Shown here piece by piece: positions 45,366 to 54,971 of a DNA stretch of 64,000 nucleotides. The stretch covers positions 62,001-126,000 of the forward strand of contig JAJZUV010000004.1 of the NCBI GenBank assembly GCA_021848345.1, given 5' to 3'. The position numbers and the translations under genes are program-made. Each line of letters begins with the position of its first letter. Within the stretch, counting starts at the first letter, position 1. Source of the stretch: Pseudomonadota bacterium (lineage in GTDB: Bacteria > Pseudomonadota > Gammaproteobacteria > Burkholderiales > Burkholderiaceae_C). A model generated the notes under the pieces. That model saw only the letters and a program-made list of their open reading frames with translations, did not search any database and had not been told where the DNA came from.

Positions 45366-46280
45366 ATGGACCCGCTTTCCGACGTGATCCGACTGTCGCG
45401 CCCGCGCAGCTACGCGGTCGGCGCCACCGACGTGGGCGCGCCCGCCGCCATAGGCTTTGGCGCGCATGAAGGCATGTTCCTGTACTGCGTGGCTTGCGGC
45501 GAGTGCCTGCTCCAGGTCGGCGACGAGCAGCCCGCCACGAGACTGCGGGCGGGGGACTGCGTGGTGCTGCCCAGCGGACGCCCCTTCGTGCTGGCCAGCG
45601 ACCTGGGTCTCGCGCGCACCGACGCGGCAACGGTGTTCGCCCATCGCCCGAACGGATCCATCGGCACCTGGAACGGCGGGGGCGACTGCCGCATGCTCGC
45701 GGCGCACGTGCAGTTCGACAGCAGCTTCGCGCGCTTTCTGTTCGAGAAGCTTCCCCCCGTGGTGCGCGTCGAGGACGCGTCCGCGAGGTTCGCGCTGAGA
45801 AACTGCATCGAGCAGATGATGGAGGAATTGCAGGCGGCCCTGCCGGGCCACGAACTCGTGGTCGAGCACCTCGTGCACATCGCGCTGGTCAAGGTGCTGC
45901 GCCTGTACCTCGCCGAGTCCGCCCGACAGGCCTCGAGCTGGCTGGGCGCGCTGGGGGATGCGCGGCTGGCCCCGGTGATCGCGGCCATGCAGCAGCGGCC
46001 CGCCCATGGGTGGACGGTGGCCTCGCTGGCCGGACTGGCCGCCATGTCGCGCACGGCCTTCGCCACCCGCTTCAAGGCGGCGAGCGGAATGGCTCCGCTG
46101 GACTTCCTCACCGAACTGCGCATGCGCATGGCCGCGCACATGCTCGGGCAGGCGCGCGCTCGCGTGACGGACGTGGCGCACGCCGTGGGTTACGAAAGCC
46201 AGAGCGGCTTCTCGACGGCGTTCCGGCGCGTGATGGGACAGTCCCCGCGGCACTTCGTGCGCGCCCGCGGATCGAACTGA
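45366..46280 (+). CDS. AraC family transcriptional regulator
   Basis: A 304-residue regulator: an N-terminal cupin of the AraC-ligand type (ECLLQVGDEQPATRLRAGDCVVLPSG) and a C-terminal pair of helix-turn-helix motifs (LAAMSRTAFATRFKAASGMA and VTDVAHAVGYESQSGFSTAF). The start at 45366 (MDPLSD) begins the conserved region; an ATG six codons earlier exists. It is divergent from the MDR oxidoreductase, its probable target. Confidence 0.93.
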   Translation: MDPLSDVIRLSRPRSYAVGATDVGAPAAIGFGAHEGMFLYCVACGECLLQVGDEQPATRLRAGDCVVLPSGRPFVLASDLGLARTDAATVFAHRPNGSIGTWNGGGDCRMLAAHVQFDSSFARFLFEKLPPVVRVEDASARFALRNCIEQMMEELQAALPGHELVVEHLVHIALVKVLRLYLAESARQASSWLGALGDARLAPVIAAMQQRPAHGWTVASLAGLAAMSRTAFATRFKAASGMAPLDFLTELRMRMAAHMLGQARARVTDVAHAVGYESQSGFSTAFRRVMGQSPRHFVRARGSN

Positions 46281-46519
46281 ACGGCGTGGGCCAGCTCGAG
46301 GTTCCCGCCGGCCGCCGGCGCTCGCGTGGCCGAGCACCGCGATTCGTGAGAATATCCGCACCCCTGCGTTGACAGGCTGTTGAAATACCGGAGGGGCCGC
46401 ACGCCTGGCCTGCTTGGGCAACGCCGCAGATCGCCCGCAGCGCCTGCGCGCGCCCCTTTCCGGCATTTCGGTGGATGGCGAGCATCTCGCCCGGCGTGAC
46501 GCGTCGTGCCGCACTACGC

Positions 46520-47308
46520 TCAGTTGGTCGTCGCGAGGACGATGCGGGCCGTCTGCTCGTCCGCCGGGAACAACATCTCGAGAGCCAGTTCCGAGAGCGT
46601 GACGTCGCTGGCGGTTCCGAACACCGTGATGGTGCTGAGAAAGGACATCGGGCCGAGCCGTGTCGCGATGCGCAGCGGGGTCGCGAAGCGTTCCACGTCG
46701 TCCGTGCCCGGCGCCGGGTCCGCCAGCGGGGGAGCGGGATAGTCGGCGATTTCCGCGAGCAGGCGCTCGATGGACTCGTCGGCCCCGCCGTCGATCTGCT
46801 GGCGCAGCAGCGCGATGCAATGCCAGCGCCATGGCTCGAAATTGAGAATTCTCGCGGCCATCCCGTCGGGATGCAGCATCAGGCGCATCGCGTTCACGGG
46901 AGGCTCCATCAGCGATTGCGCGCAACCCTCGTAGAGCTGCGGCAATGCTCCATTCGACAGCACGATGTTCCACCGGCGGTCGACCACGAATGCGGGATAG
47001 GGGCGGTGGGCCCGCAGCACCCGGTCCATCGCCGCCTTCGCTGCCGGCAAACCCTCCAGCGCGCTTTCGCGGAAGGCGGGTGCGAAGCCCGCCGCCAGCA
47101 GGAGGGCGTTGTGGCCTCGCAGCGGGACCCCGAGCACCTCGGCCAGGCGCCCGATCATCTCGCGGCTGGGCTGGGCCCTTCCGGTCTCGAGGTAGGAGAG
47201 GTGGCGCGTGGAACTCTGCGCCGCCAGCGCCAGTTCCATCTGCGACATGCGTCGCCGCTCGCGCCAGCGTCGCAGCAAGGGGCCGAAGGTGTCCACGCGA
47301 GAGTCCAT
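46520..47308 (-). CDS. XRE family regulator with MmyB-like ligand domain
   Basis: A 262-residue protein with an N-terminal XRE helix-turn-helix (MSQMELALAAQSSTRHLSYLETGRAQPS) and a C-terminal MmyB-type domain (HRPYPAFVVDRRWNIVLSNGAL onward), which binds small ligands, likely fatty-acid-like. It is divergent from the hydrolase-thioesterase pair (155-bp spacer), which it probably regulates. The 239-bp region between it and the araC gene holds no gene that I can support. Confidence 0.92.
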   Translation of the reverse strand: MDSRVDTFGPLLRRWRERRRMSQMELALAAQSSTRHLSYLETGRAQPSREMIGRLAEVLGVPLRGHNALLLAAGFAPAFRESALEGLPAAKAAMDRVLRAHRPYPAFVVDRRWNIVLSNGALPQLYEGCAQSLMEPPVNAMRLMLHPDGMAARILNFEPWRWHCIALLRQQIDGGADESIERLLAEIADYPAPPLADPAPGTDDVERFATPLRIATRLGPMSFLSTITVFGTASDVTLSELALEMLFPADEQTARIVLATTN

Positions 47309-47463
47309 TGCCGATCGGGCTGTCAAGCATAGCCCGGGCGCGCTGGCCGCGACTCGGGGGCGGGGACTTGACCTCCGAGGTCATGGATTCTCGCGGCGGC
47401 CTGCGCAACCATGCGAAGCGCTGACGGCCCCACGTGGGGTACGGCGCCAACGGGAGATATGCG

Positions 47464-48270
47464 ATGCCGTGGATCAAGGCGATGGACGGGACCTCGCTGT
47501 TCTATTCGGAATGGGGGCGCGGCAAGCCCCTGCTGTTCCTGAGCAGCCTGGGGTGTTCCCACGACATGTGGCAGTACCAATTCGCGGCGCTGGCGCAGGC
47601 CGGCTATCGCTGCATCGGCTTCGATCGGCGCGGCCACGGGCGATCGGATCGTCCGAGCCATGGTTACGACTACGACACCCTCGCGGATGACGTCGCCGCG
47701 CTGGTCGACCATCTCGATGTGCGCGACCTCGGCTTGATCGCGCATTCGATGGCGGGTGGCGAGGTCGTGCGGTACGTCTCTCGCCATGGCGGGGCGCGTG
47801 TGGACCGTATCGTGCTGCTGGCGCCCACCACGCCCAGGCTGCTCGGCGACGATGGCGTGTCGGCAAGGGCCGTCAGGGCGAACTTCGAGACGTTGTGGGC
47901 GCAGTGGATGAGCGACTATCCCCGATGGGTGGAGGAGAACCTGGCCCCGTTCTTCGTGCCGGAGACCTCGCGCCCCATGATGCGGTGGGCGACGGGTTTG
48001 CTGCAGGCCAGCGTGCCGGTCGCGATCGCCTGCTCCCGCGCCATGCTGGAAGCCGACCTGACGCAGGAGATGCGCGGCCTCGAAATCCCCTGCCTGCTCA
48101 TTCATGGCGATCGCGACCGCTCGGTGCCGGTGGAGGTCGCCGGAGCGCCGTCCGCAGCGCTGCTCCCCGACTGTCGCTTCCTGGTCTACGAGGGGGCGCC
48201 GCATGGGCTGATGTTCACCCACATGGATCGCCTGCACGCCGACATGCTGCAGTTTCTTGCCGACGAATGA
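47464..48270 (+). CDS. Alpha/beta hydrolase (non-haem haloperoxidase-like)
   Basis: A 268-residue hydrolase. The nucleophile is Ser95 in LIAHSMAGGE, the acid lies in the GDRDRSVP segment and the His in GAPHGL. The block FDRRGHGRSDRP is typical of esterase/haloperoxidase-type members. GGGAGA precedes the ATG at 47464. A thioesterase gene follows after 9 bp, so the two form an operon facing the XRE regulator. Confidence 0.93.
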   Translation: MPWIKAMDGTSLFYSEWGRGKPLLFLSSLGCSHDMWQYQFAALAQAGYRCIGFDRRGHGRSDRPSHGYDYDTLADDVAALVDHLDVRDLGLIAHSMAGGEVVRYVSRHGGARVDRIVLLAPTTPRLLGDDGVSARAVRANFETLWAQWMSDYPRWVEENLAPFFVPETSRPMMRWATGLLQASVPVAIACSRAMLEADLTQEMRGLEIPCLLIHGDRDRSVPVEVAGAPSAALLPDCRFLVYEGAPHGLMFTHMDRLHADMLQFLADE

Positions 48271-48279
48271 GGCCGCGCG

Positions 48280-48699
48280 ATGGACCTGATCGATTGGTAT
48301 CGGCGCAACGACGTGCCCTTCGCGAGACTGCTGGGCATCGAGGTGGACGAGGCCGGGCCGGAGCGGGTGGTCGGCAGCCTGCAGGTGGCCTCGCGGCTGT
48401 GCACGGTCAGGGATGTCGCGCACGGCGGCGCCATCGTCGCCTTCGCCGATACGCTGGGCGCGCTCGCGACCCTGGCGCATGTGCCGCGGGGCGGCACGAC
48501 CTCCACGCTCGAGAGCAAGACCAGTTTCGTCGCGCCGGCGCCGGCCGGTGCCCGGCTCGTGGGGCGGGCCGAGATCGTCCATCGCGGACGCAGCACCGTG
48601 ATCTGGCTGACCCGCGTATCGACGGAAGAAGGCAGACTCGTGGCGCTCACCACCCAGACGCAGTGGATCCTGCCTGGCCCGGGCGGTACGGATGACTGA
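48280..48699 (+). CDS. PaaI family hot-dog thioesterase
   Basis: A 139-residue single hot-dog domain with the conserved VAHGGAIVAFADTLGALAT helix and the ESKTSFVAPAPAG strand region of PaaI/YdiI thioesterases, which hydrolyse aryl- or acyl-CoA. Its start is 9 bp after the hydrolase stop, so the two enzymes are coexpressed. Substrate unknown. Confidence 0.93.
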   Translation: MDLIDWYRRNDVPFARLLGIEVDEAGPERVVGSLQVASRLCTVRDVAHGGAIVAFADTLGALATLAHVPRGGTTSTLESKTSFVAPAPAGARLVGRAEIVHRGRSTVIWLTRVSTEEGRLVALTTQTQWILPGPGGTDD

Positions 48700-48735
48700 G
48701 TCTCGACCGGCCGCGGGGCCTCGCGTGGGTGCTGG

Positions 48736-49218
48736 TCATCCCTCGGATCGAGCACCGATTGCCGGTTCGCAGCGCACCTCGGTCTTCACCGAGTTGGCGA
48801 TGAAACATTCCTCGTGCGCCTGATGGTGCATCCGCGCGAGCTGCTCCGGCGACGGCAGCCTGTCTCCCGAGAAGTCCACGCGCGGCCGCAGGGTCACGGT
48901 GAGCATCGCCATCCTTCCGTCCGGACCACGCCCCATGACCCCGAGCGCGCAGTCCCGGTATCGATCGACCACGAAACCGCCCCTTGCCGCGATGGAGAGG
49001 AACCACAGCATGTGGCAACTCGACAGCGAGGCGACGAAGGCTTCCTCCGGGTCCATGGCCCGCTCGTCCGACATGGGCGGCGGCACCACGTGGGGCGAGG
49101 AGGACGCGGGAATCTCCAGGCCGCCGTCGAGGCGCACGAGATGCCTCCTGCTGTAGCGGTGGCCCAGGAAATCCTGTTCGCCGCGCAGCCAGGACACTTC
49201 CGCGGTGTAGTGCGCCAT
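48736..49218 (-). CDS. OsmC family peroxidase
   Basis: A 160-residue OsmC-fold protein with both redox cysteines: SLSSCHMLW and EECFIANSV. OsmC/Ohr proteins reduce organic hydroperoxides using dihydrolipoyl or other thiols. GGAG lies about 11 nt before the ATG at 49218. It is 89 bp downstream of a peroxiredoxin-like gene on the same strand, and the pair is probably one oxidative stress unit under the AraC protein divergent from it. Confidence 0.93.
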   Translation of the reverse strand: MAHYTAEVSWLRGEQDFLGHRYSRRHLVRLDGGLEIPASSSPHVVPPPMSDERAMDPEEAFVASLSSCHMLWFLSIAARGGFVVDRYRDCALGVMGRGPDGRMAMLTVTLRPRVDFSGDRLPSPEQLARMHHQAHEECFIANSVKTEVRCEPAIGARSEG

Positions 49219-49307
49219 GAGGGGTTCTCCAGGGAGGCGTGCTCGAGGCCCGGCGGGCCCGCGCGCACTCCCATTGTGCCCGGCCCGGGGGTGGGTGACG
49301 GCGCGCC

Positions 49308-49850
49308 TCACACCGCTCCGGTGAACTCCCCGCGCGCCGGATAGCCCTTGGCGATCGTGAAGTCGATCGCCCCCAGCAGTTCGTCGAAGTGCGGGCGCGC
49401 GAAGGGCATGGTCTGCGTGGCCCCGTAGTACAGGGTTCCGTCGGGTCGCACCAGGAACACGCCGGGCTCGCTGAACAGGGCCGGCTCCTCGACGCCGATC
49501 GACGTGGTACCGATGGACGCGCTGATGCTCAGGCCCCAGTCGCGCGCAGTCGCCAACGGCAGGCCGTAGCCGATGCGAAGTTCGGGAGCCTTCAGCTTGT
49601 CCGCCATCATCCGGGCACGCTCGCGGGTGTCGCTGGAAAAGGCCAGCACCGAAACGCCGCGCTGCGCGAACTCCGGCTGCAGCCGGCCGAGTTCCAGCAG
49701 GTACTTCAGGCAGATGGGGCAATGCAGCCCGCGGTAGGCCACGAGCAGGGACAGGTACTCGGGACGCTCCGAACGCAGTTCGAAGGTTCCGTGGTCAAGG
49801 GTCGGCAGGGTGAGTCCGGGAACGGGTTGACGAGGAACGAGCATGTGCAT
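49308..49850 (-). CDS. AhpC/TSA-like peroxiredoxin family protein
   Basis: A 180-residue thioredoxin-fold protein. The redox motif is CPIC in YRGLHCPICLKYLLEL, and downstream FSSDTRERARMMADKL and PGVFLVRPDGTLYYG follow the AhpC/TSA order. The start at 49850 (MHMLVPRQ) or 49844 are both possible. It leads the OsmC gene and is divergent from an AraC regulator 87 bp away. Confidence 0.9.
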   Translation of the reverse strand: MHMLVPRQPVPGLTLPTLDHGTFELRSERPEYLSLLVAYRGLHCPICLKYLLELGRLQPEFAQRGVSVLAFSSDTRERARMMADKLKAPELRIGYGLPLATARDWGLSISASIGTTSIGVEEPALFSEPGVFLVRPDGTLYYGATQTMPFARPHFDELLGAIDFTIAKGYPARGEFTGAV

Positions 49851-49937
49851 CTCCTGGGGATCGGATGGTCGAATCCTAGGGAACGAGGCGAGTCGATTGG
49901 TTGCTGAAAGTACTTTTTTCTATACCATTCATCCCAC

Positions 49938-50756
49938 ATGGATCGACTGACGCACTTCCTCCAACGATTCGAGCTGCACGCGCAACTCCTGCACGGCGGG
50001 GCCTTGCGTGCGCCGCTGGACCGCCCTCGCGCGGCCCTCGGCGGGACCTTGCACGTGGTGCTGGCCGGCGGGGTGGAAATGCGACATGCGCGCAGGCTCG
50101 CGCGGCTCGACGGGCCGAGCGTGGTGCTGTTCCCGCGCCCCCTCGCCCACCGCCTGGCCCCGGCCACCGACGACGCCTGCGTGCTCAGCGCCGCAGTGAC
50201 CTTCGGCCGCGGCGACGAAAACCCCATGCTGCAGGGCATGCCCAGCCCCCTGCTGGTGCGCAAGGACGACCTCGCGGATCTGAAGCCCTTGCTGGAACTG
50301 ATGCGCATGGAGGCGCTGGGGCACCGTTGCGGACACGCCACGATGATCGAGCGCATGCTGGAGGCGCTGTTCATTCGCCTGATGCGCAAGGCGATCGAGT
50401 CCAGCGTGGTCGACGCCGGCCTGCTCGCGGGCCTGGCCGAGCCCCGGCTGGCCAAGGCGCTGACCGCCATGCATGCCGCCCCCGAGGCGCCATGGGACCT
50501 GGACCAGCTGGCCGCGGCGGCGGGCATGTCGCGCTCGCGCTTCGCGGCCCTGTTCGCACAGGTCATGGGGCTGCCGGCCGGCGAGTACCTGCGAGCCTGG
50601 CGCATCGGTCTGGCCCGACGCATGCTGCGCGAAGGACGGCCGATCAAGCTGGTGGCCGCGGAGGTCGGCTACGGCAGCGCGATGGCCTTCAGCAGGGCCT
50701 TCGCGCAGGTCGTGGGAACCAGTCCAAGGCGCTGGCTGTTGTCGAACGGCGATTGA
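49938..50756 (+). CDS. AraC family transcriptional regulator
   Basis: A 272-residue regulator: an N-terminal cupin-like AraC binding part (TLHVVLAGGVEMRHARRLARL) and a C-terminal double helix-turn-helix (LAAAAGMSRSRFAALFAQVMG and VAAEVGYGSAMAFSRAFAQVVG). It is divergent from the peroxiredoxin-OsmC pair, its probable target. The A+T-rich spacer around 49900-49935 is the likely promoter region. Confidence 0.93.
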   Translation: MDRLTHFLQRFELHAQLLHGGALRAPLDRPRAALGGTLHVVLAGGVEMRHARRLARLDGPSVVLFPRPLAHRLAPATDDACVLSAAVTFGRGDENPMLQGMPSPLLVRKDDLADLKPLLELMRMEALGHRCGHATMIERMLEALFIRLMRKAIESSVVDAGLLAGLAEPRLAKALTAMHAAPEAPWDLDQLAAAAGMSRSRFAALFAQVMGLPAGEYLRAWRIGLARRMLREGRPIKLVAAEVGYGSAMAFSRAFAQVVGTSPRRWLLSNGD

Positions 50757-50873
50757 GCGCCCCCGACCCGCATGACGCAGACTCGGAGGCTTCGCGGCTT
50801 GCCCGTATCCTATCGGGCGATCGTGCTGAACCTGCCTTCCCATAAGAACGCTGAATCTTCGTGGAGATCCTCT

Positions 50874-52091
50874 ATGCCGAAGCTGTCCGCCATCGTCGTC
50901 ACCGCCGCACTGTCCCTGGTCGGCGCATTCGTCGGGCCCGCGGCCCTGGCCGACGGCGCCCCCCAGCAAGTGACGATCGGCACCTTGTACGCCAGCGTCG
51001 GCCCGTTCGCCGTCGCCTCGCAGAACGAGCTGAAGGGACTCGAGTTCTGGGCCGACAGGGTCAACCAGCATGGCGGCGTGTTCGTGAAGGCCTTCGGCAA
51101 GAAGCTGCCGGTGAAGATCATCAAGTACGACGACCGCAGTGCGGACTACACGGCCAGGGATCTGTACGCCAGGCTGATCGAGCAGGATCACGTCGACGTC
51201 CTGGTGTCGGATTTCGGCTCCGTGCTGACCGAGCCGGCGATCCGGCTCGCGAAGGAGCATCACATGCTGCTGATCGACCAGACCGGCTCCAGCGCGAGCT
51301 TCTTCCCGGCTCCGACCGACTACCTGGCGGACGTCAGCATTCCTTCGTCGCAGCAATGGCCCATACCGCTTTCGCAGTTCGTGCTGCAGAAGAAGTACAA
51401 GCAGGTCGCCATCCTGTTCGCGCTGAATCCCTTCGACTCGTCCCAGGCCAAGACCTTCGCGCACATCCTGCTCCAGAACGGCATCTATCCCTACTTCAAG
51501 GCCCTGAGAAACTCCGATGCCGACTTCCCGGCGATTCTCCGCTCGCTGCAGGCAGCGCATCCGGATGCGGTGTTCGAGTTCGGCTATGCGCCCAACGACG
51601 TCGCGTTCTTCCGCGCCTTGTCGCAGAGCGGGGCGCATTTCCCGATGACCTTCACCATCTTCCCGGGGCAACTTCAGCAGGTGATCACCAAGCAGGTGGG
51701 CGCCAAGGCACTCGCGTACAGCTACACCTATGCCACGCCGCCGTTGGTGCGGTACGAGCACGTGAACTACGGCATGAACACCCAGGCCTTCGTGTCGGCC
51801 TTCCAGGGCGCGACCCACGCGCAACCGGACTTCCTGAACGTGGCCGGCTACAACACCGGGCTGATCGTGCAGCACATGCTCGACACCGCGCCGCGCTTCA
51901 ACCAGCTCGCGTTCCATCAGGCGATCATGGACATTTCGGGCAACACGACGACCCTGCTCGGCCCGTTCAAGGTCGATGCGAACGGTGCGCAAGTCGGGCA
52001 GCCCCTTCCGGTGGCGCAACTCGTGCCCGACGGGGACGGCGGCAACAAGATGGTCGTGGTCTACCCGAAGGACAAGGCCGACGCCAGGTAA
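50874..52091 (+). CDS. LivK-type ABC substrate-binding protein
   Basis: A 405-residue periplasmic protein of the branched-chain amino-acid/amide family (Peripla_BP_6). The signal peptide ends near GPAALA, and the mature part begins QQVTIGTLYASVGPFAVASQ. Typical blocks are DRSADYTARDLYARLIEQDHV and IFPGQLQQVI. GGAGATCC precedes the ATG at 50874. No permease or ATPase follows, so it must use a transporter encoded elsewhere. The downstream glutaminase hints at an amide or glutamine ligand. Confidence 0.9.
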   Translation: MPKLSAIVVTAALSLVGAFVGPAALADGAPQQVTIGTLYASVGPFAVASQNELKGLEFWADRVNQHGGVFVKAFGKKLPVKIIKYDDRSADYTARDLYARLIEQDHVDVLVSDFGSVLTEPAIRLAKEHHMLLIDQTGSSASFFPAPTDYLADVSIPSSQQWPIPLSQFVLQKKYKQVAILFALNPFDSSQAKTFAHILLQNGIYPYFKALRNSDADFPAILRSLQAAHPDAVFEFGYAPNDVAFFRALSQSGAHFPMTFTIFPGQLQQVITKQVGAKALAYSYTYATPPLVRYEHVNYGMNTQAFVSAFQGATHAQPDFLNVAGYNTGLIVQHMLDTAPRFNQLAFHQAIMDISGNTTTLLGPFKVDANGAQVGQPLPVAQLVPDGDGGNKMVVVYPKDKADAR

Positions 52092-52189
52092 CCCGTCCGG
52101 GCGCCGCCGTGCCCCGACCGGCCCGTCCGGCGAGGCTCGGGGGCGCAAGCCCGATGGTGCCTTGCCGTTCGTGAGACATTTTGCGGAAT

Positions 52190-53104
52190 ATGCGGTATCA
52201 AGCGGTTCTTGACCGAGTGCATCGGGAGATCCAGCCCTGGATCGGCGGCGGCGAGGTCGCGCGCTACATCCCCGAGCTGGCGCGTGTCTCGCCGCGCAAG
52301 TTCGGCATGGCGGTGGTCACCGTCGACGGACAGGCGTACGCGGTCGGCGACGCCGACGAGCGCTTTTCGATCCAGAGCATCTCCAAGCTGTTCGCCTGCA
52401 CCCTGGCGTTTCAGCTGCTCGGCGACGAACTGTGGAAGCGGGTCGGGCGAGAACCGTCGGGAACGGCGTTCAACTCCCTGGTCCAGCTGGAGACCGAACG
52501 CGGCAAGCCCCGCAACCCCTTCATCAACGCGGGGGCGCTGGTGGTCACGGACGTGCTGGCGCGGCGCTTCGTGCGCGCCGAGACCGCGGTGGTCGAATTC
52601 CTCCGCCGGCTGATCGCGGTGCCCGACCTCGACTACGACCCTCGCGTCGCGCTGTCGGAACTGGAGCACGGAAAGCGCAACCGCGCCATCGCGCATTTCA
52701 TCGACAGCTTCGGCAACATGCGCATGCCCCCCGATCTCGTGGTCGAGGCCTATTGCCGCCAATGCGCGATCTCGATGAGTTGCCTGGAACTGGCCCGCGC
52801 CGGCCTGTTCCTGGCCAACGGCGGCGTGGCGCCGATCACCGGCGAGCGCATTCTCGACCCCAGCTCGGCCAAGCGCCTGTCGGCCCTGATGCTGACCTGC
52901 GGCACCTACGACGCCGCGGGCGACTTCGTGTACCGCGTCGGACTGCCCGCGAAAAGCGGGGTCGGCGGCGGAATCCTGGCGGTGCTTCCGGGCGAGATGG
53001 CCGTCTGCGTCTGGTCTCCCGGGCTCGACGCCAACGGAAACTCCTACGCCGGGGTCGAGGCGCTGGAACGGATGACCACCTACACCGGCCGCTCGATCTT
53101 CTGA
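52190..53104 (+). CDS. glsA: Glutaminase
   Basis: A 304-residue serine-dependent glutaminase that hydrolyses glutamine to glutamate and ammonia. The catalytic SxxK is in FSIQSISKLFACTLA, the conserved NPFINAGALV and YCRQCAISMS blocks follow, and AKSGVGGGILAVLPGEMAV forms the C-terminal active-site wall. The length matches E. coli GlsB (308). A TTG at 52181 could be used instead of the ATG at 52190. It follows the orphan binding protein by 98 bp. Confidence 0.96.
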   Translation: MRYQAVLDRVHREIQPWIGGGEVARYIPELARVSPRKFGMAVVTVDGQAYAVGDADERFSIQSISKLFACTLAFQLLGDELWKRVGREPSGTAFNSLVQLETERGKPRNPFINAGALVVTDVLARRFVRAETAVVEFLRRLIAVPDLDYDPRVALSELEHGKRNRAIAHFIDSFGNMRMPPDLVVEAYCRQCAISMSCLELARAGLFLANGGVAPITGERILDPSSAKRLSALMLTCGTYDAAGDFVYRVGLPAKSGVGGGILAVLPGEMAVCVWSPGLDANGNSYAGVEALERMTTYTGRSIF

Positions 53105-53199
53105 CCCGGCGCGGTGCCGGAAGCGACAAGCCGAGGCTGCCGGCGGGCGCGGCGCGTCGCGCGGCCCCTGCGCTACGGCAACGGCGTGGCGACGACTCG

Positions 53200-53832
53200 C
53201 TAGCGACGCGCCTGCGTGGCCACGCGCAACGCCAGCACGCTGAGCACGGTTCCCATCATCCACCGCTGCACCGAGATCCAGGCGGGATGACGCGCGAGGA
53301 GTCTCGCAATCGAGCCGGCCAGGCACACGATCGCGGCATTGACGCTCAGACTGATCCCGATCTGGGTGAGCCCGAGCACCAGCGACTGGGCAAGCACCGA
53401 GCCATGGCCGGGGTCGATGAACTGCGGCAGCAGCGACAGGTACAACACTGCGATCTTGGGGTTGAGCAGGTTGGTGAGCAAGCCCATCGCGAACAGCTTG
53501 CGCGGCCGGTCCATCGGGAGCTCGCGTACCTGGAACGGGGAGTGTCCGCCCGGCCTGACCGCCTGCCATGCCAGGTACAGCAGGTACAGCGCGCCGCCGA
53601 AGCGCAGCGCGTCATAGGCGAACGGCACGGCCAGCACGAGGGCCGTGATCCCGAACGCGGCGCACAACATGTAGGACACGAAACCCAGGGCCACGCCGGC
53701 CAGCGACACGAGCCCAGCGCGGCGCCCCTGCGAGATCGAGCGTGAGATCAGGTACAGCATGTTGGGCCCCGGCGTCAGCACCATGCCGAGCGCGACCAGG
53801 GCAAAGGCGATCAGGTGGGTCCACGAGGGCAT
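53200..53832 (-). CDS. LysE family amino-acid exporter
   Basis: A 210-residue inner-membrane protein with about six helices and the LysE/RhtB N-terminal signature LGMVLTPGPNMLYLISRSISQGRRAG. Members export amino acids or homoserine lactones. The start at 53832 (MPSWTH) is the conserved one. It is convergent with the glutaminase gene; glutamate or a related amino acid is a possible substrate but unproven. Confidence 0.93.
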   Translation of the reverse strand: MPSWTHLIAFALVALGMVLTPGPNMLYLISRSISQGRRAGLVSLAGVALGFVSYMLCAAFGITALVLAVPFAYDALRFGGALYLLYLAWQAVRPGGHSPFQVRELPMDRPRKLFAMGLLTNLLNPKIAVLYLSLLPQFIDPGHGSVLAQSLVLGLTQIGISLSVNAAIVCLAGSIARLLARHPAWISVQRWMMGTVLSVLALRVATQARR

Positions 53833-53998
53833 GGCGGTCTCCGGTTCGGCGCGCCCCAGGCCTGGCATGGAGCGCATGCGGCGCGTGCGCGGGGGGACTC
53901 CACCCGCACGAACAATCTACGCCGCCCGCCCCGCGCGCGACAGGTGCACGGGCCTGCCATTTCGGCCAGTACAGTTTTCGACGCCCCGCCGACGCCCA

Positions 53999-54787
53999 TC
54001 AGACCGGGCAGTTGGATGACGCGAGGTCGCGCGAGATCTGCTCGGCGGCGCTGCGTACCTCGGGCACGAGGGCGGCCACGCGTGCTTCATCCATCCTCAC
54101 GACGGGAGCCGTCACGCTGACGCTGGCCACGGGTCGTCCCTGGCGGTCGAAGATGGGGGCCGCGACACAGACGATCCCCTCCTCGTGTTCCCCGCGGTCG
54201 ATGGCCACGCCTTCACGACGGATGTGCTCGAACTCCGCGCGCAGACCGGCCCTCGAGGTGATGGTGTTCGGCGTGTGGCGCGTCAGGCCGAGCCGACCGA
54301 TCACGTCGTCCCGCTCGGCCTCGGGAAGATGCGCGCCGATCGCCTTGCCGACCCCGGTGCAGTACAGCGGCCCGCGCCGACCCACCGAGGAAAACAGGCG
54401 CAGCGCCTTCGGACTTTCGCGTTTGTCGATGTAGATGATCTCGACATCGTCGCGCACCGCGAGGTGGACGGTCTCCTGCGTGCTGTGCCACAGGGCGTCG
54501 ACGTGGCGCGCGGCCACCTGGCGCAGGTCGATCGAGGCCCAGGCGCGGCTGGCCAGTTCCATCAGACCGAGTGCCGGCCGGTAGGTCCGGTCGGACCCAT
54601 GATGGCGAATCAGCCCGGCGTCGGTGAGTTCGCGCAGCAGTCGGTGCAGCGTGGCCTTCGGCAGTCCGGTGCGCTCGAGCAGGGCGCTGAACCCGGCGGG
54701 CGGCTCGGCGAGGCTGACGATCCGGAGCAGCGCCAGGGCCTTGGCAATGCTCGACGAGGTCTCGGGGGGCGAAGCTTCCTGGCTCAT
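53999..54787 (-). CDS. IclR family repressor of the sugar ABC operon
   Basis: A 262-residue IclR protein: winged helix (LLERTGLPKATLHRLLRELTDAGL, about residues 38-61) and effector domain (LYCTGVGKAIGAHL; SVTAPVVRMDEARV). AAAGG precedes the ATG at 54787. It is divergent from the CUT2 sugar transport operon, whose promoter carries two IclR-type palindromes downstream of the -10 box, so it is most likely the repressor that releases in the presence of the transported sugar or its product. Confidence 0.94.
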   Translation of the reverse strand: MSQEASPPETSSSIAKALALLRIVSLAEPPAGFSALLERTGLPKATLHRLLRELTDAGLIRHHGSDRTYRPALGLMELASRAWASIDLRQVAARHVDALWHSTQETVHLAVRDDVEIIYIDKRESPKALRLFSSVGRRGPLYCTGVGKAIGAHLPEAERDDVIGRLGLTRHTPNTITSRAGLRAEFEHIRREGVAIDRGEHEEGIVCVAAPIFDRQGRPVASVSVTAPVVRMDEARVAALVPEVRSAAEQISRDLASSNCPV

Positions 54788-54941
54788 GGGGCCTTTCCGT
54801 GTGCGGCGGGACCTTGCAGGGTCTCCATGCGAATCCCGCCGGATTGCGATTCGATCCGATGGAACCCTCGCGGCCCGGTGAACCCGCGAAGCGCGCCCGG
54901 CAAGGCGACCGCGAAGCCACGCGGGTTTATCCAATCCGGAT

Positions 54942-54971
54942 TTGACAACGGACAAATTCAGGTTCTAGCAT
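54942..54971 (+). promoter_or_regulatory. Sigma70-type promoter of the sugar ABC operon
   Basis: TTGACA (54942-54947) and TAGCAT (54966-54971) are separated by 18 bp. The -35 is perfect and the -10 matches four of six. The expected start is near 54978, inside the operators. Confidence 0.7.

Noticed and set aside
46281..46519. A possible insertion-sequence end around TTGACAGGCTGTTGAAAT
   Set aside because: No matching inverted end, target duplication or transposase remnant is present.
53105..53199. A small gene between glutaminase and the LysE exporter
   Set aside because: No frame of useful length with a ribosome site; it is a short convergent spacer.
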